DNA of 64,000 nucleotides from assembly GCA_005405945.1 (NCBI GenBank), contig BJHW01000001.1, forward strand, positions 2,976,001-3,040,000, given 5' to 3'. Under the pieces are notes generated by a model, which was not told where the DNA came from, did not search any database, and was given only the letters and a program-made list of their open reading frames with translations. The translations under genes were made by a program, and so were the position numbers. Source of the DNA: Streptomyces violaceusniger (GTDB lineage Bacteria > Actinomycetota > Actinomycetes > Streptomycetales > Streptomycetaceae). This document shows, one piece after another, positions 1 to 10,495 of the stretch (position 1 is its first letter; every line of letters starts with the position of its first letter).

Positions 1-826
1 GTGTAGACGAGGCGCGCTGCGTCCATGAATCCCCCGATGCCTGTGACCTGTCCAGGCGGGGCGGCGGACAGGATCGCGAGGACCGGAAGCAGGTAACAGC
101 AGGCGGCGATCAGGCCCGAGACTCCGATGGAGATCGGGACGTCACGCTGCGGGTCGTGCATCTCGTCGCCGGCGGCGTTGGGCGCCTCGAAGCCGACGTA
201 GGCGAAGAGCAGCACCGGTACCAGGGCGAGGAAACCGGCGCTGGTCGGGCTGAAGGAGGTCCTGTCGAGGCCGTGGAAGCCGTTCTCGGTGCCGTAGGCG
301 AGGGCGGTGCCGGTGAACAGGATGATGGCGAGGACTTTCATCGCTGCGCCCGCGGTGGTGATCCACTTTCCGCGGTGCAGCGAGATGACGGCGGTGAGGA
401 TGGCCGCCCAAATGAACAGCAGCTTGAAGGCGTAGTCGGCGAAGGTACCGGTGCCGAGGCGGAAAACGAAGCCGTCCCAGGTCTCGGCGGCGATGAAAAC
501 GAGGGAGCCGCCGAGCCAAATGGGGTTGGTGACCCAGTAGAAGAGGGTGGTCACAGCCGCCGCCGACCTGCCGAGGGCGAGCTTCACCCAGACGTACGGC
601 CCACCTTCTTGGGGGAAGGCCGCGCCAGTCTCGGCGAAGATCAAGGCGTACGGGACGAGGAAGCCCAACGCGATGATGGCGATCCAGGTAGCGGCCTCGC
701 CCCACCGGACGCGATCTGTCCGAGGGTATCGAAGGAGAGCACGGCGGCGACGCCCATCGCCATGATGTCGAAGCGGCGCAGGCTGCGCCGCAGATGTGGG
801 ACGGCGGTGGATACGGGGGTGGACAC
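1..826 (-). pseudogene. APC-family amino acid permease, cut by window edge, frameshifted
   Basis: This is the N-terminal 275 or so residues of an APC-superfamily amino acid transporter in the cytoplasmic membrane. It begins with GTG at 826, preceded by GGAGG seven bases upstream, and runs off the left edge. The first helix contains MAMGVAAVLSFDTLGQIASGG. At about 693-703 the frame shifts by a missing base: the reading frame then continues as EAATWIAIIALGFLVPYALIFAE and later FAYVGFEAPNAAGDEMHDP, both typical of the family. The shift lies in the string GGCGAGGCC on the coding strand. Upstream in the same frame lies an aminotransferase fragment without a stop. The substrate cannot be inferred. 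Confidence 0.8.
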
Positions 827-877
827 GGCAGGGCCTCCGGGTGCTGGGCTTGACGGGACCCGCTCAGTCTCGGGCCG

Positions 878-1201
878 GGTACGCTGCAATACTAAGTAGA
901 TCGTGGTGATGGCCTCCTTGGCCTCGCCCTCGGTCATGATCAGCGGCCGGGATAGGACGAGGCCGTGCGCGGAGAGGCGAGCGATGACGTCGACCTCGCG
1001 GCCGATCACGTCATGCGGTATCCGTACTGGGCCGAGCCGGAGTGGCGCGCGGGTAGTGCGGTCGGCGACAGGTTCGACGGCGAGCATCATCTCGACGGAC
1101 CGGATCTCCCCGACGATGTCCAACCCGTCAATATGAGCGTCGAGTTCACGGTTCAGGTACGCGCCGGTCTGGGTGGTTCGGGCGAGTAGGCTCTCGCGTT
1201 C
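878..1201 (-). pseudogene. Class III aminotransferase C-terminal fragment
   Basis: About 108 residues match the small C-terminal domain of PLP-dependent class III (omega) aminotransferases: RESLLARTTQTGAYL, then VGEIRSVEMMLAVE, then SAHGLVLSRPLIMT near the end. The PLP lysine region and everything N-terminal is missing. The frame has no stop of its own and reads on into the downstream permease, so the 3' end has also been altered. Aminotransferase plus permease is a common amine or amino acid utilisation pair, so this is probably a relic of such an operon. The identification rests on the motif pattern. Confidence 0.6.
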
Positions 1202-1537
1202 GACGATGTCGGTCGGCCAGCGCGTGTCGTGGCGAAGGAGGCTCGTCTGCTGCCCAAACAGGAAGTCGGCTGAAGCCTCTCGCGCCGCCTCACACTGGGG
1301 GAACGGTACTGACCCGGATCTCCCGACCGTGGTCCAGCCCCTATCACGTCGGTCAGGTTCGCCACGGCGCCCATGGCCACGTTGTTGGCGACTGTTCCCA
1401 ACATCGTGCGGTGCTGTGCTTGCCGAGAATTCATCCTCCCTGGTCGGAGGCCTGCACCGGACCTCACAGTCGTCGGCCGCGGTCGCTCGAGCCGGCGCTC
1501 TCGCGTAGCCGTTGTCCATGCGTCATGACGATCGATC
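1202..1537. other. Stretch without a supported gene
   Basis: Between the aminotransferase fragment and the transposase I see no frame with family-like sequence. It probably holds the 5' end of the insertion sequence whose transposase begins at 1538, but no matching inverted repeat could be placed with confidence. Confidence 0.4.
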
Positions 1538-2635
1538 GTGCTGCTACGACTGGCCTACCTTGGTGTGACGAATGCGTTCGCGGTGCTGCGTCTGCTGCCG
1601 ATGAGCGACCAGGACAAAGATGCAGGAATTCTCGCCCTGCGCCATCAGATCGCAGTCCTGGAACGCCAACTCGGCAAGGGAAAGGTCCGGTTCAGCACAA
1701 GCGACCGGGCGTTCCTGGCGGCGCTGCTGCACCGGCTTCCGCTACCCACCCTGCGGCGTGTGCGACTGCTCGTGCGTCCTGACACGGTGCTGCGCTGGCA
1801 TCGCGACCTCGTCACACGCCACCATGCCGCGTTATCGCGGCCCAAGCGACCTGGTCGACCTCGTACGGTGCGCTCCATCCGGATTCTGGTGCTGCGTCTG
1901 GCGAGGGAGAATCCGCAGTGGGGGTACAGGCGTCGGCACGGTGAGCTGCTCGTGCTGGGTGTGAAGGTGGCCGCGTCGACCGTCTGGAAGATCCTGAAGG
2001 ATGCCGGCATCGATCCGGCGCCCGACCGGAGCTCCAGCACGTGGGCCGACTTCCTGCGCTCGCACGCCGACGCCCTCCTGGCCTGCGACTTCTTTGAGAC
2101 GGTCACCTTGTCCGGCGCGCGAATGTACATACTCGTGGTGATCGAACACAGTAGTCGCCGCATCCGGATCCTGGGCGCCACCGCACACCCGACCACCTCC
2201 TGGGTAACACAAGCGGCGAAGAACCTGGTCATGGACCTCGAAGACGTCGACTTCCGGGCACGATTCATGATCCGAGACAGGGACGGGAAGTTCCCCGCCC
2301 TGTTCGATGGCGTCCTCGCGGACGCGGGGATCACAGTCGTTCTCAGCGGCATCCAGATGCCGAGAATGAACTCGCTCATCGAACGGTGGGTACAGACCTG
2401 CAGACGTGAGCTCCTGGACCGGACCTTGATCTGGAACCAGCGCCACCTCCTGCACGCCCTGCACAAGTACGGGCAGTTCTACAACGCCCACCGACCCCAC
2501 CAGGGCATCGCCAACGCCCGACCGCTGCACCCACTGCCCACACCGATCAACGATCCGGACAAGTTGAGCCGCCTGGACATACGCCGCCACGACCACCTCG
2601 GAGGCATCCTCCACGAATACCAACATGCAGCATGA
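1538..2635 (+). CDS. DDE integrase-core transposase (IS481/IS3-like), intact
   Basis: A 365-residue transposase with an N-terminal helix-turn-helix part (ILALRHQIAVLERQL, followed by PDTVLRWHRDLV and ENPQWGYRR) and a C-terminal rve-type catalytic core. The catalytic acids are the D in LACDFF, the second D in IRDRDGKF and the E in NSLIERW. It starts with GTG and is not interrupted. Its last residues (HLGGILHEYQHAA) and the following bases GACCTGCACGGATGAAG recur, in degraded form, at 34524-34605 and 48734-48925, so this element has left several partial copies here. An N-terminal relative lies on the other strand at 34128-34283. Confidence 0.85.
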   Translation: MLLRLAYLGVTNAFAVLRLLPMSDQDKDAGILALRHQIAVLERQLGKGKVRFSTSDRAFLAALLHRLPLPTLRRVRLLVRPDTVLRWHRDLVTRHHAALSRPKRPGRPRTVRSIRILVLRLARENPQWGYRRRHGELLVLGVKVAASTVWKILKDAGIDPAPDRSSSTWADFLRSHADALLACDFFETVTLSGARMYILVVIEHSSRRIRILGATAHPTTSWVTQAAKNLVMDLEDVDFRARFMIRDRDGKFPALFDGVLADAGITVVLSGIQMPRMNSLIERWVQTCRRELLDRTLIWNQRHLLHALHKYGQFYNAHRPHQGIANARPLHPLPTPINDPDKLSRLDIRRHDHLGGILHEYQHAA

Positions 2636-2893
2636 CCTGCACGGATGAAGTATTCGGCAGGGACAACCATAAGACGTCGCGCGGATAGGTGCTCCGCGAC
2701 GACGAGTTCCCCGAGCCCATGAAGCTCTGGCGAACGGCCTGGGAGCGACAGCAGCACGAGCAAGAGCCGCCTGCTGATCGGAGCTCGCCGAGGCCGCCAC
2801 CGCAAAGCTCTGTCCTCCGTGATCGCCCGCTACAGCAAAGTCGATCTTCTCTGTCCGGACGAGTCGGGGACGGAAGGTGCGAGTTGTCCGAAG

Positions 2894-3313
2894 TCATGAA
2901 CGACTCCGCACGAGCAAGTGCCGCTCTTTCCGGGCAACGTCGACCAGCGTCGTTTCTCCTACGAGCATCCAGTTTCGCCAGTACGCGGCTCCGCCGTGGT
3001 TCTCCCCCATACAGGAGCATGTGCAGTCGTCCCCGGCGGCATCCCGGCAGCGCGTGTCGCACCGTTCGGTGGCGGAGAACTGCAGGTATACGTCCACCTC
3101 ACCGAAGCGTTCTGCGAGCGCGGAGACGATTGTGCGCAGGTGAGGACGGGCGATCTCCCACCGCCCCGGCGTCATCTCGTTGTTCCACTCCGGGCGTATC
3201 CGTTCTCCCAGCTCTTCCAGAATCCAGCGTCGGTTGGAACCTTCCTGATACGGCATCCACGCCCACAACCGCTGTTCACCGACGTTTCGGCGCACCCACG
3301 GACGACGAGACAC
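2894..3313 (-). CDS. Conserved hypothetical protein with Cys-rich loop
   Basis: A 139-residue protein without a signal peptide or membrane segment. It is tryptophan- and arginine-rich at the N terminus (YQEGSNRRWILEELGERIRPEWN) and has a cluster of cysteines in the middle, CDTRCRDAAGDDCTCSCMG, that could bind metal. Small actinobacterial proteins with this cysteine pattern are often found in mobile regions; I do not know a function. The codon use matches a real gene, and no other frame here has comparable features. It is followed on the same strand by no obvious partner. Confidence 0.6.
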   Translation of the reverse strand: MSRRPWVRRNVGEQRLWAWMPYQEGSNRRWILEELGERIRPEWNNEMTPGRWEIARPHLRTIVSALAERFGEVDVYLQFSATERCDTRCRDAAGDDCTCSCMGENHGGAAYWRNWMLVGETTLVDVARKERHLLVRSRS

Positions 3314-3375
3314 AACATCACCCCCGCCTCAATACTCGTGCGTCATGCGCTCGACGGCCAGACCCTGCCAGTCGA

Positions 3376-3837
3376 CTACTGATCTGACCCAAGTTCGGCT
3401 CGCATGGCCAGGCGTAGGCGAGTGAGCGCCCCCTCGTATGCGCCCCGGCCTCCCGAGTAAGCCTCATCGCCCGCGAGCACTCCAGCCGCGGCGAGGTCCC
3501 GCACGTCCCGAAGCCGCCGGAAGGTCTCCTCGGATGCCTCAACCACGGGCGCTGACGCGGTGATCGTCATCTGGTAGCGCAGTTCGTAGCACGATGCGAA
3601 CCTTTCCCGCGCCGCTCTCTCTCGCTCCAGCGGCCCAAGCTCATGGTCTCGAGCGAGGAGGCGAAACGCGTTGCGCGCCTTCGATAAGCAGGTCAGATAC
3701 TCGCCGTACAGGGTTCGGCGAACCTCCAAGAGATGGGCCCTGCGCTCCCGCCGCCATCGATGGCGATCGAAGAACGCGCCCGATGCCGTCGCTATGACAG
3801 CACCCGCAGCAGCACTGGCCAAAGTCGCCCACTCCAC
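3376..3837 (-). CDS. Hypothetical membrane-anchored protein
   Basis: A 153-residue protein that begins with a single hydrophobic segment (residues about 4-22, alanine-rich) followed by a basic stretch (RHRWRRERR) and a long charged, probably helical, cytoplasmic part. This arrangement is common in actinobacterial proteins of unknown role. It lies 62 bases upstream, in transcription order, of the Cys-rich hypothetical gene on the same strand, so the two could be co-transcribed. No enzymatic motif is visible. Confidence 0.6.
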   Translation of the reverse strand: MEWATLASAAAGAVIATASGAFFDRHRWRRERRAHLLEVRRTLYGEYLTCLSKARNAFRLLARDHELGPLERERAARERFASCYELRYQMTITASAPVVEASEETFRRLRDVRDLAAAGVLAGDEAYSGGRGAYEGALTRLRLAMRAELGSDQ

Positions 3838-3948
3838 AACGTGACCCTAGGAGGGCTCGCCCGACGTCGCCAGATTGCGTGCACTGCTTGGCACACTATT
3901 TGTTAGCAGCAACATCGATCATCGAAACACCGACTGCCATCGCCCCGG

Positions 3949-4140
3949 CACGACAAGGGGAACACCCAGCTCAGAGACCTATGGAGCCAGAGGTGATCGC
4001 GCGGTGCGCCCGTCGACGGAGACTGGGAACGTCGGCACATCGCACCACTTCCAGGAGGCGATCACCATGCACTCCGTCACCCACCGTGGCGAATCTACCG
4101 GCGCTGCGGATGCCGCGATGCACACCGCCACCAGCTCGGA
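3949..4140 (+). repeat. Degenerate direct copy of integrase gene 5' end
   Basis: About 190 bases align without large gaps with 5571-5762, the upstream region and first codons of the tyrosine recombinase. The block opens with CACGACAAGGGG and includes the same AGGAGGCGATCA ribosome site and ATG (4068 here, 5690 there). Soon after the start codon this copy has lost one base and reads out of frame, so it is a relic. The cupin and MarR genes lie between the two copies. Confidence 0.75.
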
Positions 4141-4369
4141 AGCAGGCAAACGCCCGCCCCCCTAGAGACGCCGCTACCCCAGAGCAGCGAGTGCACCCCG
4201 CCACGACGGGGTGTTGGCGGTCAACGATTCCCGCACCCGGAAGGCCGACACGCCGACCGTGCATATACATGCAGCAACCCGCGGGTCACGACCGCTGGGG
4301 CTCGGCCGCCGGCTGGATGACCACAGGTTCACATGCCGGTCTCGTTTGCCGCCAAACGGGAGCCGAAAA

Positions 4370-4406
4370 CAGCCCGGCCAGGCCATCGGAGGGCCTGGCC
4401 GGGCTG
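4370..4406 (-). terminator. Hairpin terminator downstream of cupin gene
   Basis: CAGCCCGGCCAGGCC (4370-4384) pairs perfectly with GGCCTGGCCGGGCTG (4392-4406) across a 7-base loop. It lies just past the stop codon of the leftward cupin gene. No long T-run follows, as is usual in high-GC actinomycetes. Confidence 0.75.
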
Positions 4407-4423
4407 CTTCCCCGGGAAGGGAA

Positions 4424-4798
4424 TCACTCCGCCCACGGAAGGGGAATCTTGTTCTCACTATCCGGCATCATCGCCTTGCCGCCCACGGCCATGGCAACGA
4501 AGGCTTCCGCCGCACTGCCGACGGCCTTCACCTGCCGCACCACACCCGCGGGCAGAACGACCGCTTGCCCCGCCTTGATCCGCTCAGTCTCGCCAGCCAC
4601 CTCGACCTCGAACTCGCCCGAAACCGGCATCCATACCTGCTCACGGTCGATGATGTGCACCGGTGTGGACATCTCGGAACCGATCTCCACTCGCCAGGTA
4701 CTGACTTCCGCGCTGCCCTGACTCGGACCAGCCAATCCGAACATCGCTCCGGCGGGAGTCTTGGTCGTCCGCTGCTCGCTCTCACTGATCACACGCAC
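4424..4798 (-). CDS. Small cupin-domain protein
   Basis: A 124-residue single-domain cupin. The beta-barrel motifs are visible as TPVHIIDREQVWMPVSGEFEVEV and GQAVVLPAGVVRQVKA; the first motif keeps one histidine but lacks the full HxH-E pattern, so metal binding is uncertain. It is divergent from a MarR-family gene, and the 73-base intergenic region holds a perfect 19-bp inverted repeat. This layout suggests that the MarR protein represses the cupin gene in response to a small molecule. Small cupins of this type often act in ligand sensing or quercetinase-like chemistry; the substrate is unknown. Confidence 0.8.
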   Translation of the reverse strand: MRVISESEQRTTKTPAGAMFGLAGPSQGSAEVSTWRVEIGSEMSTPVHIIDREQVWMPVSGEFEVEVAGETERIKAGQAVVLPAGVVRQVKAVGSAAEAFVAMAVGGKAMMPDSENKIPLPWAE

Positions 4799-4808
4799 GG
4801 TACCTCCT

Positions 4809-4852
4809 GTATAAAGTAGCTTTACTCGCCCGTGAGTAAAGCTACTTTATAC
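4809..4852. promoter_or_regulatory. Perfect 19-bp inverted repeat, probable MarR operator
   Basis: GTATAAAGTAGCTTTACTC (4809-4827) and its exact complement (4834-4852) flank a 6-base spacer in the divergent promoter region of cupin and MarR genes. Each arm itself contains the near-palindrome AAAGTAGCTTT, so two dimers could bind side by side. The A+T richness is conspicuous in this GC-rich DNA. The assignment to the adjacent MarR regulator is inference from position. Confidence 0.8.
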
Positions 4853-4871
4853 AGATGTGTCAAGATGAACC

Positions 4872-5345
4872 ATGGAGATCGACGACCCACTCGAGCACAC
4901 CGAGTTGACCTTCCTGCTTGGCATGGCCTTCCAACTGGTCCTGTCCGAGTTCGTGGACCGCCTCAATGCCGTCGGCTACGCCGAACTGCGCCCCATGCAT
5001 GGCTTGGTGTTCCAAGCCCTGCGTGGCCCGGGCGCAACAACCAGCGAGCTGGCCGAACAGCTAGGCGTCACGAAACAGGCCGCTGGTCAGATCGTCGACG
5101 ACCTGGAGAAACGCGGCTATGTCGAGCGCAGGCCGCACCCTGCTGGCGGCCGGCGAAGGCTCGTCGTGCTGACCGGCAAGGCCCTGGAGCATCTCTCCGT
5201 CGCCGGACGAATCCTGCATGAACTCGAGGCACAGTTGGCCAGGCGGCTTCACGAAGCCGGTCTTCGGGTGCCGCGAGCCGAGATCGCTGCTGTCATTCGC
5301 GCCTTGGCAGGTGACTCGATCCCACCACTTCGACCCATCTGGTGA
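4872..5345 (+). CDS. MarR-family transcriptional regulator
   Basis: A 157-residue MarR protein with a central winged helix-turn-helix at about residues 55-105. Recognition-helix region ATTSELAEQLGVTKQAAGQ is followed by the wing RRPHPAGGRRRLV. The ATG at 4872 has no strong ribosome site and lies only 20 bases after the inverted repeat, so the message may be nearly leaderless. It is divergent from the cupin gene, and the shared operator suggests autoregulation. Both genes lie between two copies of an integrase 5' region, so they look like cargo of a mobile element. Confidence 0.88.
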   Translation: MEIDDPLEHTELTFLLGMAFQLVLSEFVDRLNAVGYAELRPMHGLVFQALRGPGATTSELAEQLGVTKQAAGQIVDDLEKRGYVERRPHPAGGRRRLVVLTGKALEHLSVAGRILHELEAQLARRLHEAGLRVPRAEIAAVIRALAGDSIPPLRPIW

Positions 5346-5689
5346 GCCGACTCAGCTTGGCAGGTGCTGTCTACGGCCTCGGTCATCGCACTGTCGGCTG
5401 TTCACGACAGACCTGACCGAAGCGAACGCGTCGACATCGTACAAGCCAGCCGAGGTAGCTGGTGCAGCAAACCACCAAGCCTCCCTTGCGCAGGTGCGCG
5501 GCTGGATCCGCCCGGAGCCGAGCCGACTTCGGCAGACGTTTCCACATCTTCGAGGACCCGCCCTTGGCGCCACGACAAGGGGAAATCCCCAGGTCAGGAC
5601 CCTATGGGGCGTGAGGTGGTCGCGTGGTGTGTCCCTGGGCGGAGACTGGAAGTGTCGGCACCTCGTATCACTCCCAGGAGGCGATCATC

Positions 5690-7143
5690 ATGCGCTTCTC
5701 CGCCGACCGTGGACGCATCTACCGCCGCTGCGGATGCCGCGACACACACCGCCACCAGCTCGGATCCCACTGCCCACGACTGACCGCAGACAGTAACCAC
5801 GGAAGCTGGACCTTCGCCGTCGACCTCCCCTGCCCCGACCACCACCGCACCACCATCCGCCGCGGCGGCTTCCCCACCCAGGACGCCGCAAGGGCGGCGC
5901 TGCGGCGCATGCTCGAGGCGAGGCCGGCGGATTCACCGCCGACCCCAACCAGACCGTCGCCGACTACCTCACCACCTGGCTCGAAGCGAAGACGTACGTG
6001 CTCAAGCCGACCACCGTGGCCCGCTACCGGGACTACGTCACCCACGACCTCATCCCCGCACTCGGCGCACTCAAGCTCGATGAGATCGGTCACCGCCACA
6101 TCGCAGGATTCGCGCACACCCAGCTCGACGCCGGCCGCGGACGGGTCACCGTGTACCGCTGCCTGGCCACCCTCTCCAGCGCCCTGGGCGACGCCGTGCG
6201 CCAGCACCGCCTCACCCACAACCCCGCACGCCCCGCCGTCATCGCCCGCCCCGCCGCACCCGAACGCCACGTGTGGACACCCCAGGAAACGGTCCGCTTC
6301 CTCGACTACTGCCACGACGCCGACCCGCTCATCGCCAATTTGTGCGAACTTCTCATCGGCACGGGCATGCGCAAGGGAGAAGCCCTCGGCCTGCACTGGG
6401 CCGACGTCCACACCGACGAACAGGTCCTCTACGTCCGCTACGCCCTCTCCGCCATCAACAACTCCCGCCTGGTCATCACCACACCCAAGACCCGCGCCAG
6501 CAAGAACTGGGTCGCCCTCTCACCCCGCGTCATCAGGGTCCTCGAACAGCGCGCCGCCGAAACCCGCACGCACATCGATGACCCGTCAGATCTGTTCACC
6601 GATCTGGTCTTCTGCCGACCCGACGGACGACCGCTCCGGCCCCAGACCGTCCTGGACCGATTCCGCAAACGCGCCGAGGAAGCAGGCGTGTCCCGCATCA
6701 CCCTGCACGATCTGCGTCACCTCGCCGCCACCCTCACCCTGACCGCAGGTGTTCCCCTCCCCATCGTCTCCAAGACCCTGCGACACGCCACCCTCTCCAC
6801 CACCGCCAACATCTACAGCCACCTCACCCACCAAGCCGCACACGACGCCGTCAACGCCATCGACACCACCCTCACCCACGCCGATGCCCGCAGCAGCCGC
6901 CATCCACACTGGCCCGCCTGGCTGCTACCACACCGCGACCACCCCAACCAGCACCATAGCCCGCTCAGAGCGCTCTACTCCCCCGCCCTGGCACCCACTT
7001 CACCCTCCGTGTCCCAGCCCCAGGGAACGCGTGCGACCATCACGCGACCACCACACCAAAACACACGGAAAAAGGCCGTCCCCGCATCTCTGCGGAAAGG
7101 GCCTCCGACCTGCGAAAACGCTAGTCGGGACGACAGGATTTGA
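5690..7143 (+). pseudogene. Tyrosine-recombinase integrase with one frameshift
   Basis: The frame-corrected product is 484 residues. The N terminus has the RRCGC element typical of actinobacterial integrases (MRFSADRGRIYRRCGCRD), then a SAM-like core-binding domain, then the catalytic domain with R (GTGMRKGEALGL), K (TPKTRASKN), HxxR (LHDLRHLAATL), H (LRHATLS) and Y (ANIYSHL). One base is missing near 5916-5921 in GAGGCGAGGCC; total length is 1454 nt, one short of a multiple of three. The stop codon lies inside the attachment-site repeat at 7124-7165, the usual position of an integrase next to its own att site. It may be active if the indel is a sequencing error. Confidence 0.85.
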
Positions 7144-7165
7144 ACCTGCGACCCCTTGACCCCCA
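7124..7165 (-). repeat. Attachment-site repeat A: tRNA-Pro 3' half
   Basis: Read on the minus strand this 42-base segment is the 3' half of a tRNA-Pro gene from the anticodon loop (TGGGGGTCAAG) through the T-loop (GGTTCAAATCC) to the acceptor stem (GTCCCGAC). The 5' half is absent, so it is an attachment core and not a functional tRNA. Copies in the same orientation lie at 35215-35256 and 47498-47539. The anticodon is inferred as GGG from the loop context. Confidence 0.85.
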
Positions 7166-7384
7166 ACCGCGCGGCAACTCTACGCGCCGATCCGTACCGC
7201 ACCGTAGCGCTCGGTTCAGAACCGTACCGCGCCCTTGCGCGCCTACGGAGAACGCGGCAATCAGCCACTTCCCCATAGCAACAGCCACGCCATGCGACGG
7301 CTTGCGGAGCGGACAAGAGTCTCCGACGGCTACCCGCGCCCGCACGGTAGGGTACGACGAGCAAACCCTGCACTGGAGGTCATC

Positions 7385-7732
7385 GTGAGTGCGCAGCCAG
7401 ACGGCCCGTATGAACCCCTGATCCCCATGCCCGACCTCACCCCTGACGCACTGCGCACGGCTGTCGCCCGGATCGCTCCCAGCAGAGTCCCTGCGCTCAC
7501 TCAGCACCTGTTCGAGGCGACTACAAACGCACAGCAGACACAGAGCCTCGCGCCCCTGCGGGCTTTCGTCCACTCATGGGCCGTGTTCGTCGCCATCGAG
7601 CGGCACCCGGAACGCGCCGCCCGCCTCCGTGAACTCGAGCAGATCGTCGACATGGCCGAACAGGACCCGACGGCGGCCATCCATGAAATTCAGCAGATCC
7701 GTAAGGCCGCGGAGGCCGAGGCGGGGCTGTGA
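7385..7732 (+). CDS. DUF6247-family protein
   Basis: A 115-residue soluble protein (PLIPMPDLTPDALRTAVARIAPSRVPAL near the start, then an alanine- and arginine-rich helical part) resembling the small Streptomyces DUF6247 family as I remember it. GTG at 7385 is preceded by GGAGGT, which decides the start. Its stop overlaps the GTG of the next gene by four bases, so the pair is translationally coupled. Paired small genes of this kind often sit in mobile regions and may form a toxin-antitoxin-like unit; that is inference. Confidence 0.7.
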   Translation: MSAQPDGPYEPLIPMPDLTPDALRTAVARIAPSRVPALTQHLFEATTNAQQTQSLAPLRAFVHSWAVFVAIERHPERAARLRELEQIVDMAEQDPTAAIHEIQQIRKAAEAEAGL

Positions 7733-7956
7733 CCGACTGGACCTGGGAGTACAACCCGAGTGAGGAGTACGTCGCCGACGGACTTGCGCCAGGTGTCGTA
7801 GCAGAGGTCGAGCGACTGGCGACCGAACTCGCCGCGCTTGGAATCGACACAACGTCACCTGGTACGGATGACGTTGCTCTGGTTCCAGCGCTGTTGTTGA
7901 GGCCTGTAGGGCTCGGTTATTCATCGCTGCTGGTCAAACGCTCTGCCCCGACGTGA
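7729..7956 (+). pseudogene. Partner of DUF6247 gene, truncated by IS insertion
   Basis: The first 50 or so residues (MTDWTWEYNPSEEYVADGL, then PGVVAEVERLATELAALGID) look like the N terminus of a small protein commonly encoded after DUF6247 genes. From 7903 the sequence becomes the end of an insertion sequence (CCTGTAGGGCTCGG, shared with 20457-20470), so the C terminus is replaced by IS-encoded residues. The start overlaps the upstream stop as GTGA. The native function is unknown. Confidence 0.55.
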
Positions 7957-8040
7957 AGAAGCTGCAACCATGTGTGGATGATCGTGTCGCTTCTGTACCA
8001 GGTGACTCGACGCCTTCTCTCCGTCCCGGCGGGCGGTGCT
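7903..8040 (+). mobile_element. 5' fragment of IS of the 20459 type
   Basis: These 140 bases match the left end and first transposase codons of the element at 20457-20600 (TATTCATCGCTGCTGGTCAAA, then TCGTGTCGCTTCT and CTTCTCTCCGTCCC). The fragment stops where the tail of another, oppositely oriented IS begins, which indicates nested insertion or deletion. Confidence 0.6.
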
Positions 8041-9599
<1,559 letters not shown>

Positions 9600-10334
9600 A
9601 TGGATTCGAAGCTGTATACGCACTCGGACACCGTGCCGGATGCTGCCGCGCCGCCGGCCTCCTCGCTGCGTGAGGCGGTCTACGGGCAGCTGCGTGCGGC
9701 GGTACTCGACGGTGAGTTCGGCCCCCGCGAGCGGTTGGCCGAGATGCGACTGGCCGCCCGGCTCGGGGTGTCGCGGACACCCGTGCGCGAGGCGCTGGCA
9801 CGGCTGGCCTCCGACGGGCTGATCGAGCGCGGCGACGGCGGTTTCTACGTCACGATCCCCAACCTCACCCAGCTCAAGGACTTCTACGAGCTTCGGATCA
9901 CCCTCGAACTGCGCGGGATCGCCCGCGCGATCGAGGACTCCTCCGTCCGGCACGACCCGGCCGTCATCGCAGCGGAGTTGGAACGCTGGTACGCGATGCG
10001 CGAGCAGCCGCCGGCCCCGGATCCGCGCTTCGTCGTCCAGGACGAGCGGTTCCACGCCGAACTCTCCCGCGCCTCCGGCAACCCCGCTCTCACCGACGCC
10101 CTGGTGGCGGTCAGCGAGCGCATCCGCCGCGTGCGGATGTACGACTTCCTCACCCAGGACCGGGTGCAGACGACCATCACCGAGCACATCGAGATCATGG
10201 AGCACGTCCGCGACGGACGGCTCGACGAGGGCTACCGCGCCCTGCACGCCCACGTCGGCGACTCGATGGCCGTGGTCCTCGAACGCGCCCAGCGCGCCAT
10301 GACGCAGATGGCCCTGCACGCCGACCGCCTCTGA
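9600..10334 (+). CDS. GntR/FCD-family regulator of the urea module
   Basis: A 244-residue GntR protein: winged helix-turn-helix at about residues 22-85 (LAARLGVSRTPVREALARL) followed by an all-helical FCD ligand-binding domain. I chose ATG 9600, since the longer frame adds residues unlike the family. It precedes a permease, urea carboxylase and allophanate hydrolase in the same direction, so it probably controls nitrogen scavenging by this module. The effector is unknown; carboxylates are usual for FCD domains. Confidence 0.88.
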   Translation: MDSKLYTHSDTVPDAAAPPASSLREAVYGQLRAAVLDGEFGPRERLAEMRLAARLGVSRTPVREALARLASDGLIERGDGGFYVTIPNLTQLKDFYELRITLELRGIARAIEDSSVRHDPAVIAAELERWYAMREQPPAPDPRFVVQDERFHAELSRASGNPALTDALVAVSERIRRVRMYDFLTQDRVQTTITEHIEIMEHVRDGRLDEGYRALHAHVGDSMAVVLERAQRAMTQMALHADRL

Positions 10335-10495
10335 AACACGCCAACCACCGGCGAACTCCCCGGGGTTTACGCCCCGCCCCTCGACTCCCGGCTGTCGACG
10401 ACGCCACCCCGGGGTGCCCCACCGCTCACCGCACACGCCACCACGTACGACGCCCGCGCCCGTACGCGGCACAACCGCACCCCGAAGGGCTGACC

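Noticed and set aside
7124..7165. A functional tRNA-Pro gene
   Set aside because: Only the 3' half is present at all three sites; no D-arm or 5' acceptor strand lies next to them.
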